From Synechococcus sp. AG-670-B23 (lineage in GTDB: Bacteria; Cyanobacteriota; Cyanobacteriia; PCC-6307; Cyanobiaceae), in assembly GCA_003209165.1 (NCBI GenBank), contig QCSL01000014.1, positions 1-48,068 on the forward strand: DNA of 48,068 nt, given 5' to 3'. Each line of letters starts with the position of its first letter. Position 1 is the stretch's first letter. A program made the position numbers and the translations under genes. Positions 15,716 through 25,237 of this stretch are shown here, one piece after another. Under the pieces are notes generated by a model. The model did no database searches, was not told where the DNA came from, and worked only from the letters and a program-made list of their open reading frames with translations.

Positions 15716-16378
15716 ATGCATCTCCAGTTTGTTGCTGTGAACCCTCGCAGAAGCAGGCACTGGGTAATTGGAGACGTGCACGGCTGCTATCAACCCTTGC
15801 GCAATCTGCTCGACACGTTGCCGCCGAACGACCATTTGGTGTTCTGCGGGGATTTGATCAACCGTGGTGAGGCCATTCACGCAACGATGGATTTGGTCTG
15901 GGATCTGTTCCAAGCAGGCCGTGCCACCTGGCTGCGCGGGAACCATGAGCAAGACCTCATCGACGCCCTGGAGAACCAAGCTCTTGCGCTTTCCCAGGAA
16001 AACTTGAGTCTGCACGCCACCTACGCCCAGCTAGGCGACAGCAGCGCTCGCCATTGGTTGCCGCGCCTTCAACAGCTTCCGCTCGTTTATCGCGGTGACG
16101 GTTGGTGCGCCACCCATGCCGGGTTCAACGCGGCGGGCCAGCCGGATTTATCCATTCGCGATCCCTTCTGGGAGTCCTATGACGGTCGCTTTGGCCTGGT
16201 TGTGGTGGGCCACACGCCCCGTCCCCAGGTGCAGCGCCTCGGCTCCATCGTTCTGATCGACACGGGAGCGGTCTACGGCGGTTTTTTGTCGGCCTACTGC
16301 CCGGAAACGGGAGCGATCGTTCAGGTTGAGGGGGCTGCAACCGATGCCGTCCGGGCTGGAGCTGCAATCCCTTGCTGA
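15716..16378 (+). CDS. Calcineurin-like serine/threonine phosphatase
   Basis: This 220-residue metallophosphoesterase has all core motifs: G-D-V-H-G near residue 20, G-D-L-I-N-R-G near 48, G-N-H-E near 78, a further His in A-T-H-A-G-F, and G-H-T-P-R-P near 163. The size is that of lambda-type protein phosphatases and of ApaH relatives (ApaH is longer). Protein or diadenosine phosphatase activity is likely, but the substrate is not shown. ATG at 15716 is preferred over the adjacent TTG. The stop overlaps the recC start by 7 bases. Co-transcription with recC follows, though I see no functional link. Confidence 0.85.
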   Translation: MHLQFVAVNPRRSRHWVIGDVHGCYQPLRNLLDTLPPNDHLVFCGDLINRGEAIHATMDLVWDLFQAGRATWLRGNHEQDLIDALENQALALSQENLSLHATYAQLGDSSARHWLPRLQQLPLVYRGDGWCATHAGFNAAGQPDLSIRDPFWESYDGRFGLVVVGHTPRPQVQRLGSIVLIDTGAVYGGFLSAYCPETGAIVQVEGAATDAVRAGAAIPC

Positions 16379-19300
16379 CGGTTTACCGAAGCAACAGGGC
16401 TGAATTTCTGGCTCGCCTGCTGGCCCGTCAGTTAGTCGAGCAGCAGCCGGGGCCCATGGAGACGGTCGAGGTGATGGTCAACACCTGGCCCACCAGCCGA
16501 TGGTTGGGGGAACAGCTGGCCACGGCCAACGGCATCAGTTCCCTGGTGCGGTTCCCCTTCCCGGGCAGTCGCCTGCGGCAGCTGGTGCGCCAGGTGCAGG
16601 ATCTCCCCGCGCAGGAGGACGATCCATGGCGGGCGGGCCAGTTGGTGTGGGCTGTGCTCGAGTTGCTGCCTGAGCTGTTGGATCAGCCCGTCGCCCAGTC
16701 GCTGCGGGTCTGGCTCGATCAGCGTGAAGGAACCGCCTCGGGGTTGACGCGGGATCGCTGGCAGCTGGCGCGCTCCATCGCCGACGCCATGGACGATTAC
16801 GCCCTTTACCGCTCCGATCAACTGGAGCAGTGGAAACGTCCGCGACCTGATGACGACTGGCAGTCCGTGCTCTGGCGACTGCTGGCCGAACGGCTGCCCC
16901 GGGCTCCCTTTGGTCTGCAGGTGCGGGAGGCCGTTGATCGTCTCCGTCGTGGAGATGTTGATCCGGCGCTACTGCCGGAGCGGCTGCGGCTGTTCGGCAT
17001 CAGTGCTCTGGCACCGGTGCAGGTAAATCTGATTCAGGCCTTGTCTGGGCTGCTGGAGGTGGAGATCTACCTGCTGACCCCTTGTCCAGATCTGTGGCAG
17101 CGCTGCGGCAGTCGGCGTGTCTCGCTCGGGGATGACTGGCTGGTCCCGCCCGATGGGGGCTGGTTGGCGGAAGCGCCGCGCTTGGAGGCCGTTCTCGGGA
17201 GGATGGGTGCCGAATTTCAGCAGTTGCTGGAAGGCTCCGGTGAAGCGCAGCTGGGGGAGCGACGGGAGGGGGATCTGTTTGCAGACTCCCTGCAGATCGC
17301 CACGGCGGAAAAGCGCCAGCCGACCCTGCTCGATCAGCTTCAGCAGCAGCTGGTGGATGCCGAGAGCATCCTCGAGCTGACCCGTTCCTCAGGCGATGAG
17401 TCGTTGTTATTTCAGGCAGCACCGGGGCCTTGGCGGGAGGTCCAATTGGTGCGTGATCGCATCCTGCAGTGGCTGGCGGCCGATCCGGAGCTTGCGCCAC
17501 GCGACGTGCTGGTGATGACCCCGCAAATTGAGCGTTATGCACCGCTACTCAGCTCAGTTTTTAACGACACGGCAGCCATTGGTGTCGATTTGCCCTGGCG
17601 CCTTACAGACCGCAGTCAGCAGAGCAGTCCGGGGTTGTCGATGGCGATGTTCACGCTGCTGGAGTTGGCCGCCACACGCCTCACCGCCACGGGCCTTGAA
17701 CGTCTTCTGGCAAATCCGGCCATGCAGGGCCAGCAGGGTCTCAAGGCGGCGGAGGCGGTGCTAATTACTCAAACGCTGCAACGCAGCGGTTTTCGCTGGG
17801 GGTTGGACGCCCGTGAGCGGGGTGGTGATGAGGTGCACAGCCTGAGCTGGTGTCTTGACCGTTGGTTGCTGGGGCTGGTGTTGCCGATGGACCCGGGCTT
17901 GGCTCCGGCAGGGGCGGCACCGTTTCAGCAGGAGCTGGACCCCGATCGCCTGGTGCGGTGGTGGACCCTGCTGGATCGTTTGGCGCGCATGCTCGATCGC
18001 CTGCGACAGCCCCGTCCGTGCCACGGCTGGGTGCAGTTGCTGCAGTCCTTATTGCAGGAGCTGTTCGCTGAGGGCGGTGCCTGGGCCGATGAGTCGCAAA
18101 GCTGGGCGGCGGCGCTGGAAGAGTGGCGGCTGCGGGCCAATGACTGCCCCCTGGACCTCGACGTTGCCGTGGCCTTGGAAGTGCTGCAGGAGGCGTTGTC
18201 GGTGGACAGCGGTCGCTTCGGTCACCGCAGTGGAGCCCTCACCATCAGCGCCTTGGAGCCGATGCGGGCCATTCCCCACAAGGTGGTTGTCTTGATGGGC
18301 CTCGACAGCGCCGAATTCCCGCGCCCGAGCCGCCGTCCTGGCTTTCATCTGCTCGAGCAGCAACGACGCCTTGGGGATCCCCGTAGCAGCGACCAAGACC
18401 GCTACGTGCTGCTGGAGGCCTTGATGTCGGCACGCCGTCATCTGCTGATCAGCTGGTGCGGGCGGCTGGAACGCACCGGTGAGCCCCAGCCGCCTGCTGC
18501 ACCGGTGGAACAGTGGCTTGCGTTGCTGCAGGAGCAGTTGCAACGGGCCGGTGCCTCTACAGAGGGGTTGTTGATCACGCCGGCGGCCAACCCCCTCTCC
18601 CGTGAGAACTTCCGGCCCGAGGCCCCGCTCAGCTGTGATCGGCGTCAACTGGAGGCCAGACGCTGCCTGGATCGTGCTTCAGCATCGTCCCAGGACGCCC
18701 AGGGGCTTGCCTGGGCATCGCTTTGGCAGGAGGGCATGGACCTTGACGAGGCCAAGGGACGTGATGGAGACGACGGAGACGATCCGGCCTTAGACCCTGA
18801 AGCGTTGCTGGCCTGGATGCAGCAGCCCCAGAAGGCCTGGTTACAGGCGCGGGGCTTGCGGCCAGGGGAGGGAATTGAGGCTGTGGAGGATCTCGAAGCG
18901 CTCGAGTTGGAGGGCCTGCAGCAATATCTGCTGCTCAACCACGAGCTTGAGGAGCAATTCATTCTTGGATCGGCTCCGGATTGGATGGCGTCGCTGGCGG
19001 GCCAGGGTGTGCTGCCGGCGGGGGCTGGTGCGACTCTTGAGCAGGAGAAACTGCAGCAGCGTTGGCATGCCCTGCAACGGCAGCTTGCATCGCTCGGCCC
19101 CTGCCGGCGAGAGGTGCCTGTGCTCGCCGGTCTGCCGATGCCCCTGCTCTATGCCGGTGACACCCAGGTGGTGGTGCAGCCGGGCATGCTTACGGCCGCG
19201 GCGGTGATGCGGGGCTGGTTGCACCACCTTTTGCTGTGCGCTGAGGGATTCGCTCCTGCCGCCGGTTCAGCGGTGGTGGCGCGCAGCACCCGGGTTGCCG

Positions 19301-19626
19301 GCGCCGAGGTGCACCTGCGCTGGGCGGCCCTGCCAACGGTTGAAGCCCAGGACCAGCTGCACCAGCTTTCGCGGCTGGCGCGACAGGGGCTGGAGGGGTG
19401 CTGGCCGGTCCCCCCGAAGAGCGGCTGGCTGTTGGTGTCCAAAGACCAGCGCAAACCGGGGTCAGGGGGGCTGGAATTTCGCAAGACCTGGCAGGAGGAG
19501 GGAGCCACCCCGGTGATGCAGCTCTGCTTCGGCAGGGAGGTCGCTGCGGAGGAATTGATGGATCAAGCCGGATTCCAGGCAGCGTGTCAGCTGCTATATG
19601 GACCTCTTTTGGCGCAGCTGCGTTAG
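16372..19626 (+). CDS. recC: Exonuclease V gamma chain RecC
   Basis: RecC is the subunit of the RecBCD helicase-nuclease that holds the enzyme on a double-strand end and reads the regulatory Chi sequence. The 1084-residue length fits. The N-terminal segment Y-R-S-N-R-A-E-F-L-A-R-L-L, P-T-S-R-W-L near 41, the helicase-like core lacking a working Walker motif, and V-L-M-G-L-D-S-A-E-F-P-R typical of RecC are present. The C-terminal nuclease-like fold lacks catalytic residues, as in the family. The start is TTG at 16372, overlapping the phosphatase stop. RecB and RecD follow at 20039 on the same strand after a 0.4 kb gap that holds a small antisense ORF. Confidence 0.92.
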   Translation: MLTVYRSNRAEFLARLLARQLVEQQPGPMETVEVMVNTWPTSRWLGEQLATANGISSLVRFPFPGSRLRQLVRQVQDLPAQEDDPWRAGQLVWAVLELLPELLDQPVAQSLRVWLDQREGTASGLTRDRWQLARSIADAMDDYALYRSDQLEQWKRPRPDDDWQSVLWRLLAERLPRAPFGLQVREAVDRLRRGDVDPALLPERLRLFGISALAPVQVNLIQALSGLLEVEIYLLTPCPDLWQRCGSRRVSLGDDWLVPPDGGWLAEAPRLEAVLGRMGAEFQQLLEGSGEAQLGERREGDLFADSLQIATAEKRQPTLLDQLQQQLVDAESILELTRSSGDESLLFQAAPGPWREVQLVRDRILQWLAADPELAPRDVLVMTPQIERYAPLLSSVFNDTAAIGVDLPWRLTDRSQQSSPGLSMAMFTLLELAATRLTATGLERLLANPAMQGQQGLKAAEAVLITQTLQRSGFRWGLDARERGGDEVHSLSWCLDRWLLGLVLPMDPGLAPAGAAPFQQELDPDRLVRWWTLLDRLARMLDRLRQPRPCHGWVQLLQSLLQELFAEGGAWADESQSWAAALEEWRLRANDCPLDLDVAVALEVLQEALSVDSGRFGHRSGALTISALEPMRAIPHKVVVLMGLDSAEFPRPSRRPGFHLLEQQRRLGDPRSSDQDRYVLLEALMSARRHLLISWCGRLERTGEPQPPAAPVEQWLALLQEQLQRAGASTEGLLITPAANPLSRENFRPEAPLSCDRRQLEARRCLDRASASSQDAQGLAWASLWQEGMDLDEAKGRDGDDGDDPALDPEALLAWMQQPQKAWLQARGLRPGEGIEAVEDLEALELEGLQQYLLLNHELEEQFILGSAPDWMASLAGQGVLPAGAGATLEQEKLQQRWHALQRQLASLGPCRREVPVLAGLPMPLLYAGDTQVVVQPGMLTAAAVMRGWLHHLLLCAEGFAPAAGSAVVARSTRVAGAEVHLRWAALPTVEAQDQLHQLSRLARQGLEGCWPVPPKSGWLLVSKDQRKPGSGGLEFRKTWQEEGATPVMQLCFGREVAAEELMDQAGFQAACQLLYGPLLAQLR

Positions 19627-19793
19627 TCGAACAGCTCGTCGAGCATTTCGCGCATGCGTTCGTTGGAGATCACCACGGGCTCGACTGCCTGACGGCGAAA
19701 GAAGTAGGCCCGATGTTCCTGATTAATGCTTTCGACCGCGGCGGCCTTGCGCACCAACAGCTGGGCCAATCTCTGACGACGTTCGGGAGACAT
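19623..19793 (-). CDS. Small helical protein opposite the recC end
   Basis: The frame is open from 19886, but the part after ATG 19793 is the compact one. It gives 56 residues beginning M-S-P-E-R-R-Q-R-L-A-Q-L-L-V-R-K, then H-R-A-Y-F-F-R-R-Q-A-V-E-P and E-R-M-R-E-M-L-D-E-L-F-D. It is basic first and acidic last, helical throughout. No family is recognised and the ribosome site is weak. Its stop overlaps the recC stop region tail to tail by 4 bases. It is placed downstream of the terminator-like structure at 19895-19924, so it could be read from a leader that terminates early. Confidence 0.5.
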   Translation of the reverse strand: MSPERRQRLAQLLVRKAAAVESINQEHRAYFFRRQAVEPVVISNERMREMLDELFD

Positions 19794-19894
19794 AACAGGC
19801 TCGGGGCTCCACACAACCTGAGGGGCGAGAGATAACGCAACAGCGCATTCCCCTTTTCTCTCAAGGGTTGAGTTGCATCCGTTCATGAGCTCAT

Positions 19895-19924
19895 AAAAAA
19901 GCGAGGGTTCTTCAGGCCCCCGCT
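19895..19924 (-). terminator. Intrinsic terminator, minus strand
   Basis: Minus-strand RNA reads AGCGGGGG, a 9-base loop, CCCTCGCT, then six U. This is an 8-base-pair stem (one G-U pair) with a U tract, a textbook rho-independent terminator. No protein gene on the minus strand ends just before it: upstream (19925-20038) is the recB promoter region. It must therefore end a short non-coding or leader RNA. Confidence 0.7.
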
Positions 19925-20035
19925 CAGGTCGTCTTCTGTTCTGGGATGTGACAACACCCAGTCCAGTTCGCAGCTTTCGCCGGCTGCTTAATAGAAGTTA
20001 ACACTGGTTTTGAGGTCGGAGTTGAGCAGACTCCG
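19925..20035 (-). ncRNA. Possible small RNA ahead of the terminator
   Basis: The stretch between the recB start and the strong minus-strand terminator contains no ORF but has a hairpin GCAGC/GCTGC (loop CGGCGAAA) on the minus strand. Together with the terminator it would make a short RNA of roughly 100-140 bases, or an attenuated leader for the 56-residue ORF downstream. The 5' end is not determined, and the interval given is only approximate. Confidence 0.3.
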
Positions 20036-20038
20036 TCT

Positions 20039-23000
20039 ATGGCCCAGCGATTCGATGCCAACACCTACCCCCTCGGCCCTGGGGTCCGCCTGCTCGAAGC
20101 TAGCGCTGGCACTGGCAAAACCTTCGCCCTGGCGCACCTCTGTCTGCGGCTGATCACGGAGGTCGACCACGCCCTCGAGGCCTTGTTGGTGGTGACCTTC
20201 ACCGATGCGGCGGCCGCAGAGCTGCGTTCTCGCATCGGCCAGCGGTTGCAACAGGCCTTGCAGGGCCTCGAACAGTTGGAGCAGGGGATGGAGGCTTCCG
20301 CCCCGGACCCCGTTCTTGCGGAGTGGCTGGCGGGTTCAGAGCCAGGGGCGGTGCGTCAGCGGTGGATTCGGCGCCTGCTGGTGGCCCTGGAGCAGTTGGA
20401 GCGGGCCGACATCACCACCATTCACGGCTTTTGTCGCCGCAGTCTTCGCCGTCTGGCCCTCAGCAACGCTGCGGCGATGGAGCCCCAGCTGGACACCGAT
20501 GCCACAGCGCTCCAAGCCGAGGTGGTGCAGGACCTCTGGCAACAGGAGCTGCTCAGCCTGCAGCCGAATCAGTTCAAGGCGTTGCGTCAACGCGGCATCT
20601 CGCCGCAGACCCTGCGCAGAGGCTTGGCGCAACTCGATGGCAAGCAGCAGCCCCGCTTCAGGGCCAGTGAAACAGCGATTGACCTTGACCAGTCCCTCGC
20701 CCCACAGCTGGACCACTGGCTGGCCCAGCTCTGGGAGGACTTTGTCCCGCTCTGGCAGCGGGACCATGCCGCCCTGGATATGGGATTTCGTCAGGCGGCA
20801 GAGCAGTGGAAAGCCCGGGGCTGTGGATCCACCACCCCCTACTCCGGCAAGCCCAAGAGAGACCGTTGCGCGCAGATCAACCAGTGGCTGAATGGGCAGA
20901 CCTCAGTGCCATCGCTGCTGGAGATTGCAGCCCATGAGAAGCCCCTGAAGGAGTACTTCCACCCCTCCAGTTGGTGCAAGATCGCGCGCAAGTGCGGCGA
21001 AACCGATCCCAGCCTGGTGATGCCGGCCTTGCAGGCCGCTGTTGCGGCGCTCTGGGATGCACCGATCGAGCGCACCTGGCAGTACCTGCTGGAACGGGGC
21101 TTGCAGGAGTTGGATCGCCGCCGTCGCCGCCGGGGCGTGATCACTTTTGGCGGGTTGTTGGCCGCCATGGACCCCGGCGATGGCGACGTTGCCTGGCTTT
21201 CGCCCCTGCAACAGCGCTACCGGGCCGTGATGGTGGATGAGTTCCAGGACACGGATCCCGTGCAGTGGCGCCTGTTGCAGCACGCCTTTGGTCGTGGTGA
21301 ACGGCATCTGCTGCTGATGGTCGGGGATCCCAAGCAGGCGATCTACCGCTTCCGTGGTGGTGATCTGGCCACTTACATGGCAGCGCGACATCAAGTGGAG
21401 CGGATCGATCACCTGCTCGACAACTTCCGCACAACCGCGCCGCTGATGGAGGGGTTGAACCGTTTGATGGCTCCTGGGCTACCCCGGTCTTCCCTGCCGG
21501 TGCCCGCGGTGCAGCCCCGCAGCTCCGCTACCCCACCGCAGGACGTCCCGGCATTGCAACTGCTGCTGCTCTCCACCGAGGCGCCATGCAGCCGCAGTGC
21601 CCTGGAGGAGAAGTTGCCCCAGCGGCTCGCCGCGATGGTGTTGGAGCAACTGCAGCAACGGGACGACCTCAACCCTGCCGATATGTGTGTGTTGGTGAGC
21701 CGCCATCAACAGGCGGAAGACCTGCGCCGCGCCCTGGGGAACTGCGGTCTACCCACCCGCCTGGTGACCCAGGGGGATTTGCTCGAGACTGAAGCCGCGT
21801 TGTTGTTGCAGTGGTTTCTGGATGCGCTGGCGGAACCGGGCGATGACGGTCGCTTGCGTCTGCTGGCCTGTTCGGGACTCATGAACGTCGCGCCCGATGC
21901 CCTGGAGCCGGGCCGGCTGGATCAGCTGGCTCTGCAGTTGCGTGGGTTGGCCGAGGCGATGCCGCGCCTGGGCCTGCTCGGAGCGCTTGCCGATCTGCTG
22001 AAGGGTGAACAGATGGCGGGACTGGCGGACCGGGGCCGGATGCTGGGGGATCTGCAGCAGGCGGCTCGGCTGGTGCAGGAGGCGATGCACCGCCAGGGGC
22101 TGGATGTGGCTACCGCTGCGGATTGGTTGCGGCGGGAGCGGTTGCACCCCAGCCAGCCGGTGCCGGAGGCCCGCCAGCCCCACAGCGATCAGGCCGATAG
22201 CGCTATCTCCGTGATTACCGTCCATCGCAGCAAGGGTCTCGAATATCCGGTGGTGATCTGCCCCTACCTCTGGCAGTCCCCCCCTGCTGTTGCTGGTCCG
22301 CTCTGGTGTGATCCCCGCTCTGGGGAGTGCCTTGTGCGGGTCGATGTCCACTGGGGGGAGGGCTGGCAGGCGGCGCGACGGGCGCAGATTGAGGCAACGG
22401 CCGAAGCCGAGCGGCTGGCCTATGTCGCGGTGACCCGAGCCCAATCACAGCTGATTCTGATCTGGGCCCGGGCCAACGACCAGGAGGGTTCACCCTTGCC
22501 CGCCTGGCTGTTCGGAGCTGGGGCGGTTGGTGATGCGATCGAAAGCCTCACCGATGAGCGGCTGAGCCAAGCCCTCGGGCAGCGAAAGGTTCCGATCAGC
22601 ATCGATCTCCTTGCTGAGACCCTCCCCAGCGGCAAGCGTTGGCGGCCTCCGCTGGCGGCGGAGCCGTTGGCCCTCGGTTGGATTCCCAAGCGCATCGATC
22701 GGAGTTGGGGACGGGCCAGCTACTCGGCATGGATTGCCTCCTCTGATGACGTTCAGCTCCATGAACGGGGGCGTGACCGTGATCCAGGCGCTGAGGAGTC
22801 GGTTTTGGCTGGGTCAGAACCGGCGTGGTCCGAAATGGGGCCGCTGGCGGCCTTCCCACGGGGGGCCGTGGCGGGGGATTGTCTGCACCGGATCCTCGAA
22901 CAATTCCCCTTCTCCGCTGCGGAGGCCTCTGAGCCCCATCAGCGACTCGACCTGATCGCCACGGAGTTGCGTCGGGCTGGCCTTGACCCCAAGCTGCAAA

Positions 23001-23647
23001 CCGATGTGCTGATGGGCCTGGATCAGGTGCTTCAGACGCCCCTGGGGGGACCGCTGGGGTCGTTGTCGCTGGATCAGCTAGGGCCGCACCAGCGCCTGCC
23101 CGAACTCAGTTTTGATCTACCGGTTCAGCACATACGCACGGCTGATCTGGTCGCTGCTTTTGGCTGTGATGCCCAGGCCCGTTTTGGCCCTACCTATAGC
23201 CCTGGTCTGGCGTCGTTGTCGATCAACAGCCGTGGTTTTCTCACCGGGTCGATCGATCTGGTTTTTCAAGACCCCAAGCACAAGCGCTGGTGGGTTCTCG
23301 ACTGGAAGAGCAACTGGATCGGTGAGCGGCGCACCGGTGCTGAGCCGGGCTTGTGCGGACCGCATCACTACTCCCAGGAGGCGATGGAGGAGCAGATGCT
23401 GCATCACCACTACCCCCTGCAGGCCCACCTCTACCTGGTGGCTTTGCATCGCCATCTGCGTTGGCGGCTGCGGGATTACGACCCGGAGCAGCATCTGGGG
23501 GGCTACGTCTACTGCTTCCTGCGGGGGATGCCCGGATCGGTGGATGCGACTCCAGAGGGCCCTGGCGGCCCGGGCCGAATCGTCGAACCCGTCCCGCTCA
23601 ACCGCATTGCAGCCCTGGATCGAGCTCTGGCGGAGGTGCCGGTGTGA
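20039..23647 (+). CDS. recB: Exonuclease V beta chain RecB
   Basis: RecB carries the 3'-5' helicase motor and the only nuclease domain of RecBCD. The 1202-residue protein has Walker A E-A-S-A-G-T-G-K-T at 20-28, motif Ia V-V-T-F-T-D-A-A-A-A-E-L, motif II V-D-E-F-Q-D-T-D-P near 400, G-D-P-K-Q-A-I-Y-R-F-R-G-G-D (motif III), V-H-R-S-K-G-L-E-Y-P (motif V) and V-A-V-T-R-A (motif VI). The C-terminal nuclease motif G-S-I-D-L-V-F plus V-L-D-W-K-S-N near 1086 is intact, so nuclease activity is expected. ATG at 20039 fits the family. Its stop overlaps the recD start (GTGTGA). Confidence 0.96.
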   Translation: MAQRFDANTYPLGPGVRLLEASAGTGKTFALAHLCLRLITEVDHALEALLVVTFTDAAAAELRSRIGQRLQQALQGLEQLEQGMEASAPDPVLAEWLAGSEPGAVRQRWIRRLLVALEQLERADITTIHGFCRRSLRRLALSNAAAMEPQLDTDATALQAEVVQDLWQQELLSLQPNQFKALRQRGISPQTLRRGLAQLDGKQQPRFRASETAIDLDQSLAPQLDHWLAQLWEDFVPLWQRDHAALDMGFRQAAEQWKARGCGSTTPYSGKPKRDRCAQINQWLNGQTSVPSLLEIAAHEKPLKEYFHPSSWCKIARKCGETDPSLVMPALQAAVAALWDAPIERTWQYLLERGLQELDRRRRRRGVITFGGLLAAMDPGDGDVAWLSPLQQRYRAVMVDEFQDTDPVQWRLLQHAFGRGERHLLLMVGDPKQAIYRFRGGDLATYMAARHQVERIDHLLDNFRTTAPLMEGLNRLMAPGLPRSSLPVPAVQPRSSATPPQDVPALQLLLLSTEAPCSRSALEEKLPQRLAAMVLEQLQQRDDLNPADMCVLVSRHQQAEDLRRALGNCGLPTRLVTQGDLLETEAALLLQWFLDALAEPGDDGRLRLLACSGLMNVAPDALEPGRLDQLALQLRGLAEAMPRLGLLGALADLLKGEQMAGLADRGRMLGDLQQAARLVQEAMHRQGLDVATAADWLRRERLHPSQPVPEARQPHSDQADSAISVITVHRSKGLEYPVVICPYLWQSPPAVAGPLWCDPRSGECLVRVDVHWGEGWQAARRAQIEATAEAERLAYVAVTRAQSQLILIWARANDQEGSPLPAWLFGAGAVGDAIESLTDERLSQALGQRKVPISIDLLAETLPSGKRWRPPLAAEPLALGWIPKRIDRSWGRASYSAWIASSDDVQLHERGRDRDPGAEESVLAGSEPAWSEMGPLAAFPRGAVAGDCLHRILEQFPFSAAEASEPHQRLDLIATELRRAGLDPKLQTDVLMGLDQVLQTPLGGPLGSLSLDQLGPHQRLPELSFDLPVQHIRTADLVAAFGCDAQARFGPTYSPGLASLSINSRGFLTGSIDLVFQDPKHKRWWVLDWKSNWIGERRTGAEPGLCGPHHYSQEAMEEQMLHHHYPLQAHLYLVALHRHLRWRLRDYDPEQHLGGYVYCFLRGMPGSVDATPEGPGGPGRIVEPVPLNRIAALDRALAEVPV

Positions 23648-25224
23648 CGGAACTGCCGCCCCCGGGCACTAGTGGTTGGCCCTCCAGCTTCACGGCCGGG
23701 TTGCATTGCGCCCTGCGGCGACGGATTCCACCCAAAGTCGATGACCCCGCATTGGAGGAGCTCAGTCGCGACCTCGTTCTGGCCTTGGAGCAGGGGGAGT
23801 TGACGGTGGCGCTGACGCCGGAACGGCTGGCCGTTGCTCAAGCAAGTGGCTGGTTGGAGGGTGACGCCTCCCCCCTGTTGCTACAGGGCGATCGGCTGGG
23901 CTGGCGCCGCTGGTTGCAGGCCATGGAGCAGGTGCTGGCCGAGTTGGTGGAGCGTGCCCACGCCCCCGTTCCACAGCCCGGTAATGCTGTCGATCCAAAG
24001 CTTTCGGATCGTCTCAATGCTCAACAGTGCTCCGCCGTACGCGCCCTGGATCAGGCTTCGGTTGTGCTGCTCAGCGGTGGTCCGGGCACGGGTAAAACCA
24101 GCACGGTGGTGGAGATTCTGGCCCGGGCGGAAGCCCGCCACCCCGGCCTGCGCATCGGTTTGGCGGCCCCCACGGGCAAGGCGGCCCAGCGACTGGGGGA
24201 GGCGGTGCTGGCGCAGCGGGCTCCATTGCCCTGCAGCACCCTCCACCGCTGGTTGGAGGCCGGCAGCCGTGGCTTCAGGAGACAGCGCCATCGTCCCTTG
24301 GAGCTGGACCTTCTGGTGATCGACGAAATGTCGATGCTGGATCTGGCCTTGACCCAGGCCTTGCTGGAGGCCTTGCCCAGCGGTTGCCGGCTGCTGCTGG
24401 TGGGGGATCCAGCCCAGCTGCCGCCGGTGGGGAGCGGAGCTGTCTGGCATCGGCTTCAGCAGCCGGACGTGCGCGACCGTTTTGGTTCCGGTGCCGTGCA
24501 TCTCGAGCGCACCTACCGCAACCGAGGTGCCTTAGCGCAGATGGCGCAACAGCTGCGCCAGGGGGATCTGCAGGCCTTTGCAGCTGATTTGGCCGCTTTG
24601 CCTGAGCAGGCCAATCTTCAGGTCCACCCCAGTCCCTTGCGTCATTTTCCGGCCTTGGTGCGGGAGCGCTGGATTCAGCGTCTCCAACAACTGCAGGAGC
24701 TGAGTGTTGATCTCGACCGCCGCACCGACCAGCAACTGGTGGCGGAGTCTCGGCCATTGTTCGCGCTTCTGGAGCAGGACCTGTTGCTCTGTCCACGCCG
24801 TCGGGGGCCATGGAGTCTTGATGATGTGCACCGCACGCTGCTGGGGGCCAGTGCCGCGGGCAAGGTTGAGCGTTGGCCAATCGGCTTGCCTGTGATCTGC
24901 GGCAGCAATCAACCGGAACTTGGCTTGGCCAATGGCGACGTCGGGGTGGTGATCGGTGCCGGCTCTGAAAGACGTTTGTTGTTCCAGGTAGTGGACCCCG
25001 AAGGCCAGCTGGAGGTGCGCCGTTTGCATCCAGCCCGTTTGCGGCGTCTGGAGCCCGCGGTCGCTCTCACCATCCATCGGGCCCAAGGCAGTGAGGCCGA
25101 CCGTGTGATCGTGCTGTGGCCTGATCCTTTGGAGGATGGACAGGCTGCTGAGCATCAACGCCGTTTGCTCTACACAGCGATCACGCGTGCCCGTGCCAGC
25201 CTTGATCTGGTGACTGTGATCTGA
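23644..25224 (+). CDS. recD: Exonuclease V alpha chain RecD
   Basis: RecD is the 5'-3' helicase subunit of RecBCD. The 526-residue protein has Walker A S-G-G-P-G-T-G-K-T-S-T near 143-153, P-T-G-K-A-A-Q-R-L (motif Ia), I-D-E-M-S-M-L-D (motif II), G-D-P-A-Q-L-P-P-V-G-S-G (motif III) and, close to the end, A-L-T-I-H-R-A-Q-G-S-E and Y-T-A-I-T-R-A-R. The frame is open from 23353, but the true start is most likely GTG 23644. It overlaps the recB stop by 4 bases and removes a long Gly/Pro-rich stretch that merely mirrors recB. It ends 13 bases before the cupin gene. Confidence 0.94.
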   Translation: MTELPPPGTSGWPSSFTAGLHCALRRRIPPKVDDPALEELSRDLVLALEQGELTVALTPERLAVAQASGWLEGDASPLLLQGDRLGWRRWLQAMEQVLAELVERAHAPVPQPGNAVDPKLSDRLNAQQCSAVRALDQASVVLLSGGPGTGKTSTVVEILARAEARHPGLRIGLAAPTGKAAQRLGEAVLAQRAPLPCSTLHRWLEAGSRGFRRQRHRPLELDLLVIDEMSMLDLALTQALLEALPSGCRLLLVGDPAQLPPVGSGAVWHRLQQPDVRDRFGSGAVHLERTYRNRGALAQMAQQLRQGDLQAFAADLAALPEQANLQVHPSPLRHFPALVRERWIQRLQQLQELSVDLDRRTDQQLVAESRPLFALLEQDLLLCPRRRGPWSLDDVHRTLLGASAAGKVERWPIGLPVICGSNQPELGLANGDVGVVIGAGSERRLLFQVVDPEGQLEVRRLHPARLRRLEPAVALTIHRAQGSEADRVIVLWPDPLEDGQAAEHQRRLLYTAITRARASLDLVTVI

Positions 25225-25237
25225 CGCGGGTGGATTG

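Noticed and set aside
23353-23643. N-terminal extension of recD
   Set aside because: It is a shadow of the recB 3' end in another frame. GTG 23644 overlaps the recB stop and gives the normal RecD length.
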